From assembly GCA_016208305.1 (NCBI GenBank), contig JACQYI010000071.1, forward strand, positions 124,001 to 188,000: a stretch of 64,000 nucleotides of DNA. Reading direction: 5' to 3'. The notes beneath the pieces are model-generated. The model was not told the DNA's origin and made no database searches. It worked only from the letters and a program-made list of their open reading frames with translations. Position numbers and translations under genes: made by a program. Within the stretch, counting starts at the first letter, position 1; every line of letters starts with the position of its first letter. Positions 30,152 to 38,578 of this stretch are shown here, in pieces. This DNA is from Oscillatoriophycideae cyanobacterium NC_groundwater_1537_Pr4_S-0.65um_50_18. Its GTDB lineage: Bacteria > Cyanobacteriota > Cyanobacteriia > Elainellales > Elainellaceae.

Positions 30152-31366
30152 GTGGTCGCAACCCCAGAAAAACTGCAACTCCAAGAAATCCAGACTCCTG
30201 ACTCAGCCTCTGATGCAGGAACCGATCGCGTTGCTGTATTGCTCATGGGCTATGGCGAAGTGGAAAGTTACGAAGACTTTGCCAACTATAACGAGCAGGC
30301 GCTAAACCTGCTTACCGCCAAGTTTGCTCCTGTGCCCACTTGGGTATACCCCCCCCTGGCAAAGCTGCTGGCTGTGTTTGACTTGCATGAGTGGAGCCAC
30401 CAGCATGGCAACTTTATTTCGCCCCACAATGCTATTTTTGAACAGCAACGGGCAGGAATTGAAAGCCATTTGAAAGAGAAATGGGGCGATCGCATCAAGG
30501 TTTTCAAAGCCTTTAACTTCTGTGCTCCCTTCCTGCCTGAGCAGGTTTTGGCTGAGGTCAAAGCAGAAGGATTCGATAAGCTACTGATTTATCCGCTGCT
30601 AGTTGTAGACTCTATCTTCACTAGCGGCATTGCCGTTGAGCAGGTCAATAAGGCTCTGTCGAAGCTGTGGAATGGCGCTGAGCATTGGGTCAAAGGCATC
30701 CGCTACATTCCCTCTTTCTACAATGAGCCAGCCTACATTGATCTGATGGCAGATATGGTGCATCAGAAAATCGCCAAAGATTTGGCGGTGGCACATCTGC
30801 CTTCCCAAACGGCGATCGTTCTGATGAATCACGGCTGTCCGCACAAGGCGAAGGGTTTCACCTCCGGTATTGACGAAAGTCAGGCTCTATACGAGCGCGT
30901 GCGCGAAAAGCTGATCAACCGCTATCCGCTGATTTCGGTGGGCTGGCTCAATCACCAAACGCCTTTGATCGAATGGACGCAGCCCAACGCAGACCTGGCC
31001 GCCCGCAACTTGATTGATCTGGGTGCAACAGCGCTCGTCTTTATGCCGATTGGCTTTGCCACCGAAAATCACGAAACGCTGCTGGATGTCGATCACATCA
31101 TTCATGACTTGCGCCGCAAGCACCCTGACGTTACCTACGTACAGATGCCCTGCGTCAACGATCATCACGACTTTTTGCACATGGCGGCAGATTGGGCAGA
31201 TGAGCACATCGCAGCGTTACTGTCTGAGCAGGCTTTGGCAGTGAATCCGACTTTGGCGATCGCCCAAGCGCAGGATCACGGTCACAGTCACGATCATGGC
31301 CACGCTCATGGTCACGATCACGGTCACAGTCACGATCATGGCAACGGTGGGCATCATCACCATTAG
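30152..31366 (+). CDS. Ferrochelatase-like (class II chelatase fold) protein with His-rich tail
   Basis: A 404-residue cytosolic protein starting with GTG. The first 360 residues resemble the ferrochelatase/CbiX class II chelatase fold: VAVLLMGYGEVESYEDFANY at the N-terminus, KLLIYPLLVVDSIFTSGIAVEQ in the middle, IVLMNHGCPHKAKGFTSG, and GATALVFMPIGFATENHETL with a His-Glu that fits the metal-insertion site. The last 30 residues are almost only His, Asp and Gly (GHSHDHGHAHGHDHG...), a metal store as in CbiX-L, HypB or CobW-type proteins. Insertion or storage of Fe, Co or Ni in a tetrapyrrole is inferred; true ferrochelatase HemH has different motifs and is expected elsewhere. An intrinsic terminator follows at 31550. 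Confidence 0.7.
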   Translation: MVATPEKLQLQEIQTPDSASDAGTDRVAVLLMGYGEVESYEDFANYNEQALNLLTAKFAPVPTWVYPPLAKLLAVFDLHEWSHQHGNFISPHNAIFEQQRAGIESHLKEKWGDRIKVFKAFNFCAPFLPEQVLAEVKAEGFDKLLIYPLLVVDSIFTSGIAVEQVNKALSKLWNGAEHWVKGIRYIPSFYNEPAYIDLMADMVHQKIAKDLAVAHLPSQTAIVLMNHGCPHKAKGFTSGIDESQALYERVREKLINRYPLISVGWLNHQTPLIEWTQPNADLAARNLIDLGATALVFMPIGFATENHETLLDVDHIIHDLRRKHPDVTYVQMPCVNDHHDFLHMAADWADEHIAALLSEQALAVNPTLAIAQAQDHGHSHDHGHAHGHDHGHSHDHGNGGHHHH

Positions 31367-31549
31367 GATCAGGGAGGGTACATCTCGTCGTTAGGGGAGC
31401 AGATATTTTGAGTAATGAGAGAGTGGGATGATGGGAGAGCGAACAACGGCGATCGCATCATCCCACCCTCACACTCTCATAACATTTAGAGGCTCCCCCA
31501 ACTGTAAGTGCGCCTGATCAGGGATCAAACAAACCCCAATAGTATTTTG

Positions 31550-31576
31550 AAAGGTCGGCTATGCCGACCTTTTTTG
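31550..31576. terminator. Intrinsic terminator between convergent genes
   Basis: A 10-bp stem (A-AAGGTCGGC, loop TAT, GCCGACCTT-T) followed by a T run on the plus strand. It lies 184 bases after the chelatase-like gene and 34 bases from the stop of the convergent GGDEF-EAL gene. Confidence 0.85.
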
Positions 31577-31609
31577 CTGCGCCTATAGATTGACGTTTCT
31601 CAAGTTAAT

Positions 31610-34402
31610 TTATCTGCGATCGCAATGCTCGCTCGACAACCTGTGGAGTGACCGCGCCTGGATAGAGCTATGCACGCTCTCAGAACTCAGCAGCTCCGCT
31701 ATTTTATGAGCCGCAACGGGACATGAAAATAGATAGCCTTGCGCCTGCTCACAGCCGATCGCCTGCAGATAGTCCAACTGCTCTACGGTTTCAACGCCTT
31801 CTGCAACCACACTAATGCCCAGCTTATGCGCCAAAACCATAATGGCTTCAACAATGGCAGAATTCTCGCCGCCTGTGCCGAGATGCGTGATAAACGATCG
31901 ATCGATTTTCAACGTATTGATGGGAAAGCGTTGTAGGTAGCTGAGCGAAGAATATCCTGTCCCAAAGTCATCAATGCTGAGATTCACCCCATGATTGCGC
32001 AGCCGCCTGAGCTTAAAGCGAGTTGCTTCGGTATGGCTCATAAACAGGCTTTCAGTAATCTCTAGCTTGAGGTATTGGGGCTGAAGATCGGTTTCGCTGA
32101 GGATACAGTCGATCTGTTCTAGCAAGTCTGATTGCAGGAACTGCTTGCACGATAGATTGACATTGATCACCATCGTTTGACAGCTTTCATATTGCTGCTG
32201 CCAAATTTTCATCTGCTGACAAGCTTGCCGCAGTGCCCACCAACCCAGCGTAATAATTAGCCCTGTATCTTCGGCGATCGGAATAAACTCCACGGGAGAC
32301 ACCATACCCAACGTGGGATGATGCCAACGCAGCAGGGCTTCAAATCCTGCAATTTTCTGAGTTGGAACATCTAAAATCGGCTGGTAATAAACCTCTAATT
32401 CTTGCCGTTCAAGCGCCCAGCGTAAGTCAGTTTCCAATTGCAGCCGCTTCACGGCTTCGGTATGCATCTGGGCGTTAAAGATTTCGTACCCTGCTTTTCC
32501 CTTGGCTTTGGCGTGATACATAGCAATATCAGCGTTGCGCAAATAAGCCTCTGGATTTTCAGCCCCGCTGTTGCTCAGTGCAATGCCAATGCTAGTGCTG
32601 ATGAAGACTTCGTTGCCATCTACCGTGAAAGGATACTGCAACTCCTGCAAAATGCGTTCTGCAACCTGGGCGGCATCGGCAGAGGTGGTAATAGGGTTGA
32701 GCAGAATCATAAATTCATCGCCGCCGAAGCGGGCTAACAAATCGTAGGTGCGGGTGCAGTTAATGAGGCGTTTTGTTACGGCAATCAGCAATTGATCGCC
32801 TGCCAGATGCCCTAAGCTATCGTTGACCAGCTTGAAGTAATCTAAATCGAGAAAAAGAACGGCAAACTGGCAGCTTTCAGCTATATCGCTGCCTCCTTTG
32901 CTGCTTCCTTTGCTCCCCATAAGGCTACCTGTAGGGTATCCAGCCTGTCTCCCTGTCTGCTGTCCCTGCTGGTATGGAGGCTGGTATAGAGGCTGGTCAG
33001 ATGCAAGCTGAGCGTTGCCCGTTACCGCCTGATAGTCATAACGAGCGATCGCCTCTTCTAGCCTTACTTTAAAGGCCGTTGGATTGAGCAAGCCCGTTAG
33101 CGCATCATGGTGAGCATTGTGCTCTAGCTGCGTAAAGGAGGTCTGAAGATGACCTGCCATGCGGTTAAAGGCTTTTGCCAGCAGCGCCAACTCATGAGAC
33201 TGAGGCTCTGAAACCATTTGCTGCCAGTTGCCTTGAGATAAAGCTTCGGCAGCTTCAATCATGTGCAAAATTTGCTTGACGAGCAGGCGGGATGTCATCA
33301 TGCCGATGAGAGTTGCGATCGCCAGAGAGGCCAAGCAAAGCAAGATCGTCGTGCGGGTGTTGGCATTGATGACTTCCATAAAATCTGACTCTGGCACAAC
33401 CACCACGATCAGCCAGTCTAAACCGCTGCGATCGCTCCAGGGCGTAACTTGAACAAATTGGCGGGTGCCGTTGAGATCAAACTGAAACTGCTGACGGGTT
33501 GTGATTTGACTCAGATCGCGATTGAGCAGGCTAAGGTGCTGATTTAAGTATTGACTGGTGGCCTGAACCAGCGGCTGAGAACTCTCTGTGGCCTTCAGAC
33601 GCTGTGCTTCACCTTTGACTAACTTGAAGGGTTTCTCTAGATCGGAACTGGCGACGAGTAAGCCATCTCGCTCCAGAATAAAAGTCTGGCTGGCGGGGCT
33701 AAGCTTGAAGTCATGGAGAAAGGTACCGATCTGCGACAGGATTAAATCAACGCCAATGACGCCGACGAGACGCGTCCCCTCATAAATGGGATAGCTAGAA
33801 GAAATCGAGAGGATGGGCTTATCATCCCACTGATAAATCTTGCTCCACACAGGATGCCTGGCTTTGGCGGCTTCAGCATACCAGGCTTCAAGCTGCACAG
33901 GCTCATTCACCATCTCAGTGCTTTGCAAGCGGCTGCGGTTGCCTTGCCCATCGGTCTCGTAAACCGACATGATTGCAGTATTGGATCGGGTGGTTTCGTT
34001 GATGAGCAGATTGCCATTGTCTAATCGCTCAACGCCGATAAATTCCTCCTGAGGCGAGGCAAAGTTGATGTATCCCACATCAAAGATCTGCATTTGCTTC
34101 CAAAAGAAGCGTCCGGTTGTTCTCAAATCTCGTAAATCGAGCAACCCCAGCTCAATGGCATCCGCGTTAGCCTGGTTAATCTGCTGAGGGACAGCAAGAT
34201 AGCAGTCCAGATGAGATGCAATGCGATCGCCCGATTCTAGTCGCAGGCGATCGGCAAGCTCGTTCACGGCTTTCTGTCCATTGCGAAGTGAAACCCACCC
34301 CGTTAGTCCTACGGCTGCAAAAATTTGCAAGGCAAAAGGAATAACCAGAATTAGATGTAGCGATACCTTACGAGTGTGGTGGCCCTTAGGAGAAACATAC
34401 AT
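31610..34402 (-). CDS. Membrane sensor GGDEF-EAL protein (dCache, HAMP)
   Basis: A 930-residue cyclic-di-GMP turnover protein. An N-terminal membrane segment (LILVIPFALQIFAAVGLTGW) is followed by an extracytoplasmic dCache-type sensor (about residues 45-340, with SISSSYPIYEGTRLVGVIGVDL), a second membrane segment (TILLCLASLAIATLIGMM), a HAMP domain (about 368-420), a GGDEF domain with intact RFGGDEF, and an EAL domain with GFEALLRWHHP, NVNLSCKQF, IDDFGTGYSSL and VVAEGVET. Both active sites look complete, so the protein may make, break or switch between the two activities. A Gln/Gly-rich insert (about residues 470-505) interrupts the start of the GGDEF domain. The ligand is unknown; dCache domains usually bind small organic molecules. 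Confidence 0.93.
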   Translation of the reverse strand: MYVSPKGHHTRKVSLHLILVIPFALQIFAAVGLTGWVSLRNGQKAVNELADRLRLESGDRIASHLDCYLAVPQQINQANADAIELGLLDLRDLRTTGRFFWKQMQIFDVGYINFASPQEEFIGVERLDNGNLLINETTRSNTAIMSVYETDGQGNRSRLQSTEMVNEPVQLEAWYAEAAKARHPVWSKIYQWDDKPILSISSSYPIYEGTRLVGVIGVDLILSQIGTFLHDFKLSPASQTFILERDGLLVASSDLEKPFKLVKGEAQRLKATESSQPLVQATSQYLNQHLSLLNRDLSQITTRQQFQFDLNGTRQFVQVTPWSDRSGLDWLIVVVVPESDFMEVINANTRTTILLCLASLAIATLIGMMTSRLLVKQILHMIEAAEALSQGNWQQMVSEPQSHELALLAKAFNRMAGHLQTSFTQLEHNAHHDALTGLLNPTAFKVRLEEAIARYDYQAVTGNAQLASDQPLYQPPYQQGQQTGRQAGYPTGSLMGSKGSSKGGSDIAESCQFAVLFLDLDYFKLVNDSLGHLAGDQLLIAVTKRLINCTRTYDLLARFGGDEFMILLNPITTSADAAQVAERILQELQYPFTVDGNEVFISTSIGIALSNSGAENPEAYLRNADIAMYHAKAKGKAGYEIFNAQMHTEAVKRLQLETDLRWALERQELEVYYQPILDVPTQKIAGFEALLRWHHPTLGMVSPVEFIPIAEDTGLIITLGWWALRQACQQMKIWQQQYESCQTMVINVNLSCKQFLQSDLLEQIDCILSETDLQPQYLKLEITESLFMSHTEATRFKLRRLRNHGVNLSIDDFGTGYSSLSYLQRFPINTLKIDRSFITHLGTGGENSAIVEAIMVLAHKLGISVVAEGVETVEQLDYLQAIGCEQAQGYLFSCPVAAHKIAELLSSESVHSSIQARSLHRLSSEHCDRR

Positions 34403-34601
34403 GCAGACAAGACAGGGGGGCTAAGAATGACAAATGCACCCCGGTGTTCCCATGGTTCCTCATGGAAACAGGCAATTACACCCGTGTTCTCCTCATGGCT
34501 TAATAATTTCAGCAAGGTGGCTTAAGATGCCGACTGGTGGAAGAGAGAGCAGCCGTTAGAGCTATCACTCAAGGATCGTAGAGCAATGAACTGGAAAGAT
34601 C

Positions 34602-34631
34602 TTGTTGAAAAAATGTGCGGTTTTTCAACAA
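34602..34631. terminator. Hairpin downstream of the dihydropyrimidinase gene
   Basis: An 11-bp perfect stem (TTGTTGAAAAA / TTTTTCAACAA) around an 8-base loop. It may stop minus-strand transcription from the dihydropyrimidinase, but the T run is inside the stem rather than after it. Confidence 0.4.
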
Positions 34632-34662
34632 CTGGCATGGCTTAATCCGGCTCTGAAATTTA

Positions 34663-34695
34663 GTTTGAGAGGCACATGCAGCACACCTCTCAAAC
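34663..34695. repeat. Palindromic GAGAGG-core element, copy 3
   Basis: 10-bp arms GTTTGAGAGG and CCTCTCAAAC. Between GAGAGGC and the complementary CCTCTC the spacer aligns, mostly through transitions, with that of the copy at 1909-1987 (11 bases in both). The outer arms do not pair here, unlike in the other two copies. Confidence 0.65.
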
Positions 34696-34724
34696 AAGTT
34701 CTTCAAGTTGTTTCTGTGCAGATC

Positions 34725-36137
34725 CTAAACGCGACCAGATGCCGATCGCCGTTGAAAGGCACCATGACCAGGATGACCCAGCCAGGTGTCACCCGCTACG
34801 ACTAGCTTGCCGCGCAAAAAGACTTTCTCAACTTTGCCAGTTACCTTGCGCCCTTCGTAGAGGGTGTAGTCGGCGTTAGAGTGGTGCGTACTGGCGCTGA
34901 GAGTGTGAACCTTAAGCGGGTCGAATAGCACCAGATCGGCATCGCTGCCCACGGCGATCGTCCCTTTGCGGGGGAATAGCCCAAACATTTTGGCAGGAGC
35001 TGTGGCCGTGAGTTGCACAAAGCGATTGATTGAAATTCTGCCCATGCCTACGCCGCCGTCAAACATGAGGGGTAAGCGAAACTCTACGCCCGGTGCGCCG
35101 TTGGGAATGCGCTCAAAGTTGTCATGACCGAGCTGCTTAGAGCGATGGATGCCGTAAGGATTTTCGTTGAAGCAAAAAGGGCAGTGATCGGTCGAGACAA
35201 TTTGCAGGTCATCAAACTTGAGTCCGCGCCAGAGGGCATCCTGGCAATCATGCTCGCGCAAGGGTGGAGTCATGACAAATTTAGCGGGTTCAAAATCGGG
35301 GCGATCGTATTCTTCAATGCTGAGAAACAGATAGTGGGGGCAGGTTTCGGCAAAGGCAGAAATACCGCGATCGCGGGCTTCTACCACTTCTGCTAAAGCC
35401 TCTTTTGCCGATAAATGCACCAGATAAACCGGAACTTCGGCCAGCTCAGCGAGGCGAATGGCGCGATGGCTGGCTTCCGCTTCCATAATTCGGGGTCGCG
35501 TCAGGGCATGAAATTTGGGTGAGGTGTTGCCTTGTGCCAGGGCTTCCTCAATGAGCACCTGAATCACGCTGCCGTTTTCGGCATGGATGTTGATCATGCC
35601 GCCGTGGTTTCCCACCCGCCGCATGGCCTTAAAAATTCCCGCATCATCCACCATCAGCACGCCGGGATAGGCCATGAACATTTTGAAACTAGAAATGCCG
35701 TCCCGATCGATCAGATCTGGCAGCTCCGCTAGGGTATCGGGCGTGATGTCTGTCAGAATAATGTGAAAGCTATAGTCTACGCAGGCTTTGGGCTGTGCCA
35801 CCGCAAGGCGGCGATCGAGCGCCTGTTTGGGCGTTTCGCCCTTTTGCTGTAGCGCAAAGTCTACGATCGTCGTGGTGCCGCCAAAGGCTGCCGATCGCGT
35901 TCCGGTTTCAAAGGTGTCGCAGGTGATGGCATCGCCTAAGGGAAACTCCATATGGGTATGCACATCCACCCCGCCTGGAATCACCAATAGCCCTGCCGCG
36001 TCATGCACGATCGCCGCCTCTGCGGGAATATTGCGGGCGATCGCCTCAATCTGGCCATTTCTCACCAGCACATCCGCTACATAGTCATCCACAGCGGTTA
36101 CAATGCGTCCGCCTTTAATCAGCACATCTTCCATCAT
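34725..36137 (-). CDS. Dihydropyrimidinase (D-hydantoinase)
   Basis: A 470-residue cyclic amidohydrolase that opens dihydropyrimidine or hydantoin rings in pyrimidine breakdown. The binuclear metal site is visible: GVDVHTHMEF (His60, His62), the carboxylated Lys152 (SSFKMFMAYPG), IHAENGSV, VYLVHLSAKEAL, and the metal Asp in IVSTDHCPF. Length is normal. No other pyrimidine-degradation gene (amidase, dihydropyrimidine dehydrogenase) is adjacent, so it may also act on hydantoins. Met1 and Met2 are both possible starts. The gene is divergent from the GNAT acetyltransferase. Confidence 0.93.
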   Translation of the reverse strand: MMEDVLIKGGRIVTAVDDYVADVLVRNGQIEAIARNIPAEAAIVHDAAGLLVIPGGVDVHTHMEFPLGDAITCDTFETGTRSAAFGGTTTIVDFALQQKGETPKQALDRRLAVAQPKACVDYSFHIILTDITPDTLAELPDLIDRDGISSFKMFMAYPGVLMVDDAGIFKAMRRVGNHGGMINIHAENGSVIQVLIEEALAQGNTSPKFHALTRPRIMEAEASHRAIRLAELAEVPVYLVHLSAKEALAEVVEARDRGISAFAETCPHYLFLSIEEYDRPDFEPAKFVMTPPLREHDCQDALWRGLKFDDLQIVSTDHCPFCFNENPYGIHRSKQLGHDNFERIPNGAPGVEFRLPLMFDGGVGMGRISINRFVQLTATAPAKMFGLFPRKGTIAVGSDADLVLFDPLKVHTLSASTHHSNADYTLYEGRKVTGKVEKVFLRGKLVVAGDTWLGHPGHGAFQRRSASGRV

Positions 36138-36270
36138 TTCTCCTCAGACCCAAACTGCTGCCTGACAACCTACTACATTTGGGGTCAAACAATAGATCAA
36201 TTGCGAACTTATTTAGAAGCTGTCATTTGTTTTAATGGGGCAGTACTGCTGTGGGAGAGAGGCGATCGCC

Positions 36271-36777
36271 ATGCATATCCGGGATGCTCTGGAGTCTGAT
36301 TTACCTGCGATTATCGAGATCTACAATGCCGCTATTCCCTCTCGGATTGCGACTGCCGATCTGGAGCCAATTACGGTAGAGAGCCGCCGAGCCTGGTTTC
36401 GACAATACAATCCTGACAAACGGCCTTTGTGGGTTTTAGAGGCGAATGACGAAATTGCCGCTTGGCTCAGCCTTTCCTCTTTTTATGCGGGGCGACCTGC
36501 CTACAATGCCACCGCCGAAATTAGCATCTACATTGCGCCGCAACACCAGCGGCAGGGCTACGGCAAATACTTGGTGAAGCAGCTCATTGAAGTCTGTCCC
36601 AAATTGGGGGTGACGACTCTCCTGGCTATGTATTTCGATCACAATCTGGGTAGCCAACGTCTGTTTGAGGGGCTAGGCTTTCAGCCGCAGGGGCATCTGC
36701 CCAACATCGCGGTTCTGGATGGGCAGCACCGAGGGCTGATCATCGCAGCGCTCAAAGTCGGCGTGCCACCTGCTTGA
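36271..36777 (+). CDS. GNAT N-acetyltransferase (phosphinothricin acetyltransferase-like)
   Basis: A 168-residue acetyl-CoA-dependent N-acetyltransferase. The N-terminus MHIRDALESDLPAIIEIYNA, the core strand ISIYIAPQHQRQGYGKYLVK with the acetyl-CoA loop (Q-x-x-G-x-G type) and the tail NLGSQRLFEGLGFQPQGHLP match the phosphinothricin/methionine-sulfoximine acetyltransferase group. The likely substrates are amino-acid analogues such as methionine sulfoximine. The frame is open to 36235, but homology and the Met at 36271 fit the family length. It is followed after 131 bases by the ndhC operon. Confidence 0.88.
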   Translation: MHIRDALESDLPAIIEIYNAAIPSRIATADLEPITVESRRAWFRQYNPDKRPLWVLEANDEIAAWLSLSSFYAGRPAYNATAEISIYIAPQHQRQGYGKYLVKQLIEVCPKLGVTTLLAMYFDHNLGSQRLFEGLGFQPQGHLPNIAVLDGQHRGLIIAALKVGVPPA

Positions 36778-36908
36778 GACCTATCACTTGAAGCATTTCC
36801 CAATCTTCACGATTAGCTCTTTGTATGGCTAGTCCCTGTTTGCCGCCTTGCGACAGGGTAAAAACCAGGTAACATTAAAGGTGAGTCAACCATACAACAG
36901 CAGCCATT

Positions 36909-37271
36909 GTGTTTGTCCTTCACGGTTACGAATATCTTCTGGGATTCGTGATTGTTTGTAGCCTGGTGTGTGCTGCGGCAATCATCCTCTCCACCCTGCT
37001 TTCTCCTCGTCGAACTGGTGTAGAGCGGCGCACCACCTATGAATCGGGCATGGAGCCGTTGGGCGCAGCCTGGATTCAGTTCAACATCCGCTACTACATG
37101 TTTGCCCTAGTATTCGTCATCTTTGACGTAGAAACCGTGTTTCTCTATCCCTGGGCGGTTGCGTTTAGCCAGCTTGGTCTGCTGGCATTTATTGAAGCCC
37201 TGATTTTTATCGGCATTTTACTTATCGGCCTGGTCTACGCTTGGCGCAAAGGAGCACTTGAATGGTCATGA
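36909..37271 (+). CDS. ndhC: NAD(P)H-quinone oxidoreductase subunit 3 (NdhC)
   Basis: A 120-residue membrane subunit of the photosynthetic NDH-1 complex, which drives cyclic electron flow, respiration and CO2 uptake in thylakoids. It starts with GTG ([13 protein letters not shown]), has three transmembrane helices and the family loop [27 protein letters not shown], plus [13 protein letters not shown]. Length is standard. It is the first gene of ndhC-ndhK-ndhJ and overlaps ndhK by 10 bases, which points to translational coupling. Confidence 0.97.
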   Translation: MFVLHGYEYLLGFVIVCSLVCAAAIILSTLLSPRRTGVERRTTYESGMEPLGAAWIQFNIRYYMFALVFVIFDVETVFLYPWAVAFSQLGLLAFIEALIFIGILLIGLVYAWRKGALEWS

Positions 37272-37990
37272 ACCCTACAACTTCTGGCGATATGGCCGAG
37301 AAGCTGTTAAATCCGATCGGTCGTCCTCAGGTGACCCAAGACTTATCAGAAAACGTGATTTTGACCACGGTAGATGACCTGCACAACTGGGCACGCCTTT
37401 CTAGCCTCTGGCCGATGCTGTACGGCACTGCCTGCTGCTTTATCGAATTTGCGGCGCTGATTGGCTCCCGCTTTGACTTCGATCGCTTTGGTCTGTTGCC
37501 CCGATCGACTCCCCGTCAAGCTGACCTGATCATCACGGCAGGCACAGTAACAATGAAAATGGCTCCGGCGCTGGTGCGGCTGTATGAGCAAATGCCTGAC
37601 CCCAAGTATGTGATCGCAATGGGAGCCTGCACCATCACAGGTGGCATGTTTAGCATGGACTCGCCTTCAGCAGTACGCGGCGTAGACAAGCTAATCCCGG
37701 TCGATGTCTACATCCCAGGCTGCCCCCCTCGCCCAGAAGCCATTATTGATGCCATCATCAAGCTGCGCAAAAAAATCTCGAATGAATCACTGGCTGAGCG
37801 GGGTACCTTTAGCCAAACCCATCGCTATTACAGCACCGCCCACAGCATGAAGCCCGTCCCCGATATTTTGACCGGGAAGTATATGCAGGCTGCTGAACGC
37901 CAAGCGCCGCCGAAAGAGCTGATGGAAGCTATGGGTATGCCCATGTCGCCGGAGTTGCAGCCAGAGAAGGAGGGTGTCGATCGTGGCTGA
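37262..37990 (+). CDS. ndhK: NAD(P)H-quinone oxidoreductase subunit K (NdhK)
   Basis: A 242-residue peripheral-arm subunit of NDH-1 that carries the terminal 4Fe-4S cluster N2, which passes electrons to plastoquinone. The cluster ligands are visible: Cys58-Cys59 ([10 protein letters not shown]), Cys123 (MGACTITGG) and Cys154 ([10 protein letters not shown]). The C-terminal tail ([14 protein letters not shown]...) is the usual cyanobacterial extension. ATG at 37262 lies inside the ndhC end; the alternative Met at 37268 would nearly remove the overlap. Its stop overlaps the start of ndhJ. Confidence 0.97.
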   Translation: MVMNPTTSGDMAEKLLNPIGRPQVTQDLSENVILTTVDDLHNWARLSSLWPMLYGTACCFIEFAALIGSRFDFDRFGLLPRSTPRQADLIITAGTVTMKMAPALVRLYEQMPDPKYVIAMGACTITGGMFSMDSPSAVRGVDKLIPVDVYIPGCPPRPEAIIDAIIKLRKKISNESLAERGTFSQTHRYYSTAHSMKPVPDILTGKYMQAAERQAPPKELMEAMGMPMSPELQPEKEGVDRG

Positions 37991-38498
37991 AGAAAATCAG
38001 GCGCCTGAAACCGCTATTGTTGAGGCGGGCAAGACTTCCAAATGGCTAACCGCCAATGATTTTGAGCATGAAGTGCTAGAAACTGACCATGTTGGCGTTG
38101 AGGTGCTGAAGGTCGATCGTGATTTTCTCTTACCTTTCTGCACAGCGCTATATGCCTACGGGTTTAACTGCCTGCAATGTCAAGCTGCCTATGACACAGG
38201 CCCAGGGGACGAATTGGTCAGCACCTATCACTTGATTAAAGTGAGCGACAACGCCGATCGCCCTGAAGAAGTGCGGATTAAGGTGTTTTTGCCCAGGGAA
38301 GATCCCAGAGTGCCGTCGGTTTACTGGATCTGGAAGGGAGCTGACTGGCAAGAACGCGAAAGCTATGACATGTACGGCATCATCTACGAAGGTCACCCTA
38401 ACCTGAAGCGGCTGCTCATGCCCGAAGATTGGGTCGGCTGGCCGCTGCGTAAGGACTACATTTCGCCTGATTTCTACGAGCTTCAAGACGCCTATTAG
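37983..38498 (+). CDS. ndhJ: NAD(P)H-quinone oxidoreductase subunit J (NdhJ)
   Basis: The 30-kDa-type peripheral subunit of NDH-1. The family motif [20 protein letters not shown] and the end [19 protein letters not shown] are clear. Two GTG codons are possible. GTG at 37983 (171 residues, starting MAEENQ) is 9 bases after a perfect AGGAGG (37968-37973), while GTG at 37974 directly abuts it, so 37983 is chosen. The gene overlaps the ndhK end by 8 bases. A terminator hairpin follows at 38524. Confidence 0.96.
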   Translation: MAEENQAPETAIVEAGKTSKWLTANDFEHEVLETDHVGVEVLKVDRDFLLPFCTALYAYGFNCLQCQAAYDTGPGDELVSTYHLIKVSDNADRPEEVRIKVFLPREDPRVPSVYWIWKGADWQERESYDMYGIIYEGHPNLKRLLMPEDWVGWPLRKDYISPDFYELQDAY

Positions 38499-38523
38499 TT
38501 TTTAGCTCTAGACCTTCAGCATG

Positions 38524-38560
38524 AATCCTGGTGCGGCAGAGCCGCGCCAGGATTTGTATT
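38524..38560 (+). terminator. Terminator hairpin of the ndhCKJ operon
   Basis: A 14-bp stem with one G-T pair (38524-38537 AATCCTGGTGCGGC, 38541-38554 GCCGCGCCAGGATT), loop AGA, followed by TGTATTTT. It lies 26 bases after ndhJ and 19 bases before the stop of the convergent aminotransferase. Confidence 0.8.
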
Positions 38561-38578
38561 TTAAAGAGCCTTCCAGGT

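Larger units (their letters stand above)
34403..34724. other. Intergenic region with two hairpins
   Basis: 322 gene-free bases between the dihydropyrimidinase stop and the GGDEF-EAL start. It contains a short direct repeat (GTGTTC...CTCATGG, at about 34443-34465 and 34482-34499), the hairpin at 34602-34631 and the third GAGAGG-core palindrome at 34663-34695. Confidence 0.5.

Noticed and set aside
31417-31480. Long imperfect inverted repeat (ATGAGAGAGTGGGATGATG and its partner)
   Set aside because: The arms pair only with a bulge of several bases; the nearby terminator at 31550 explains transcript ending better.
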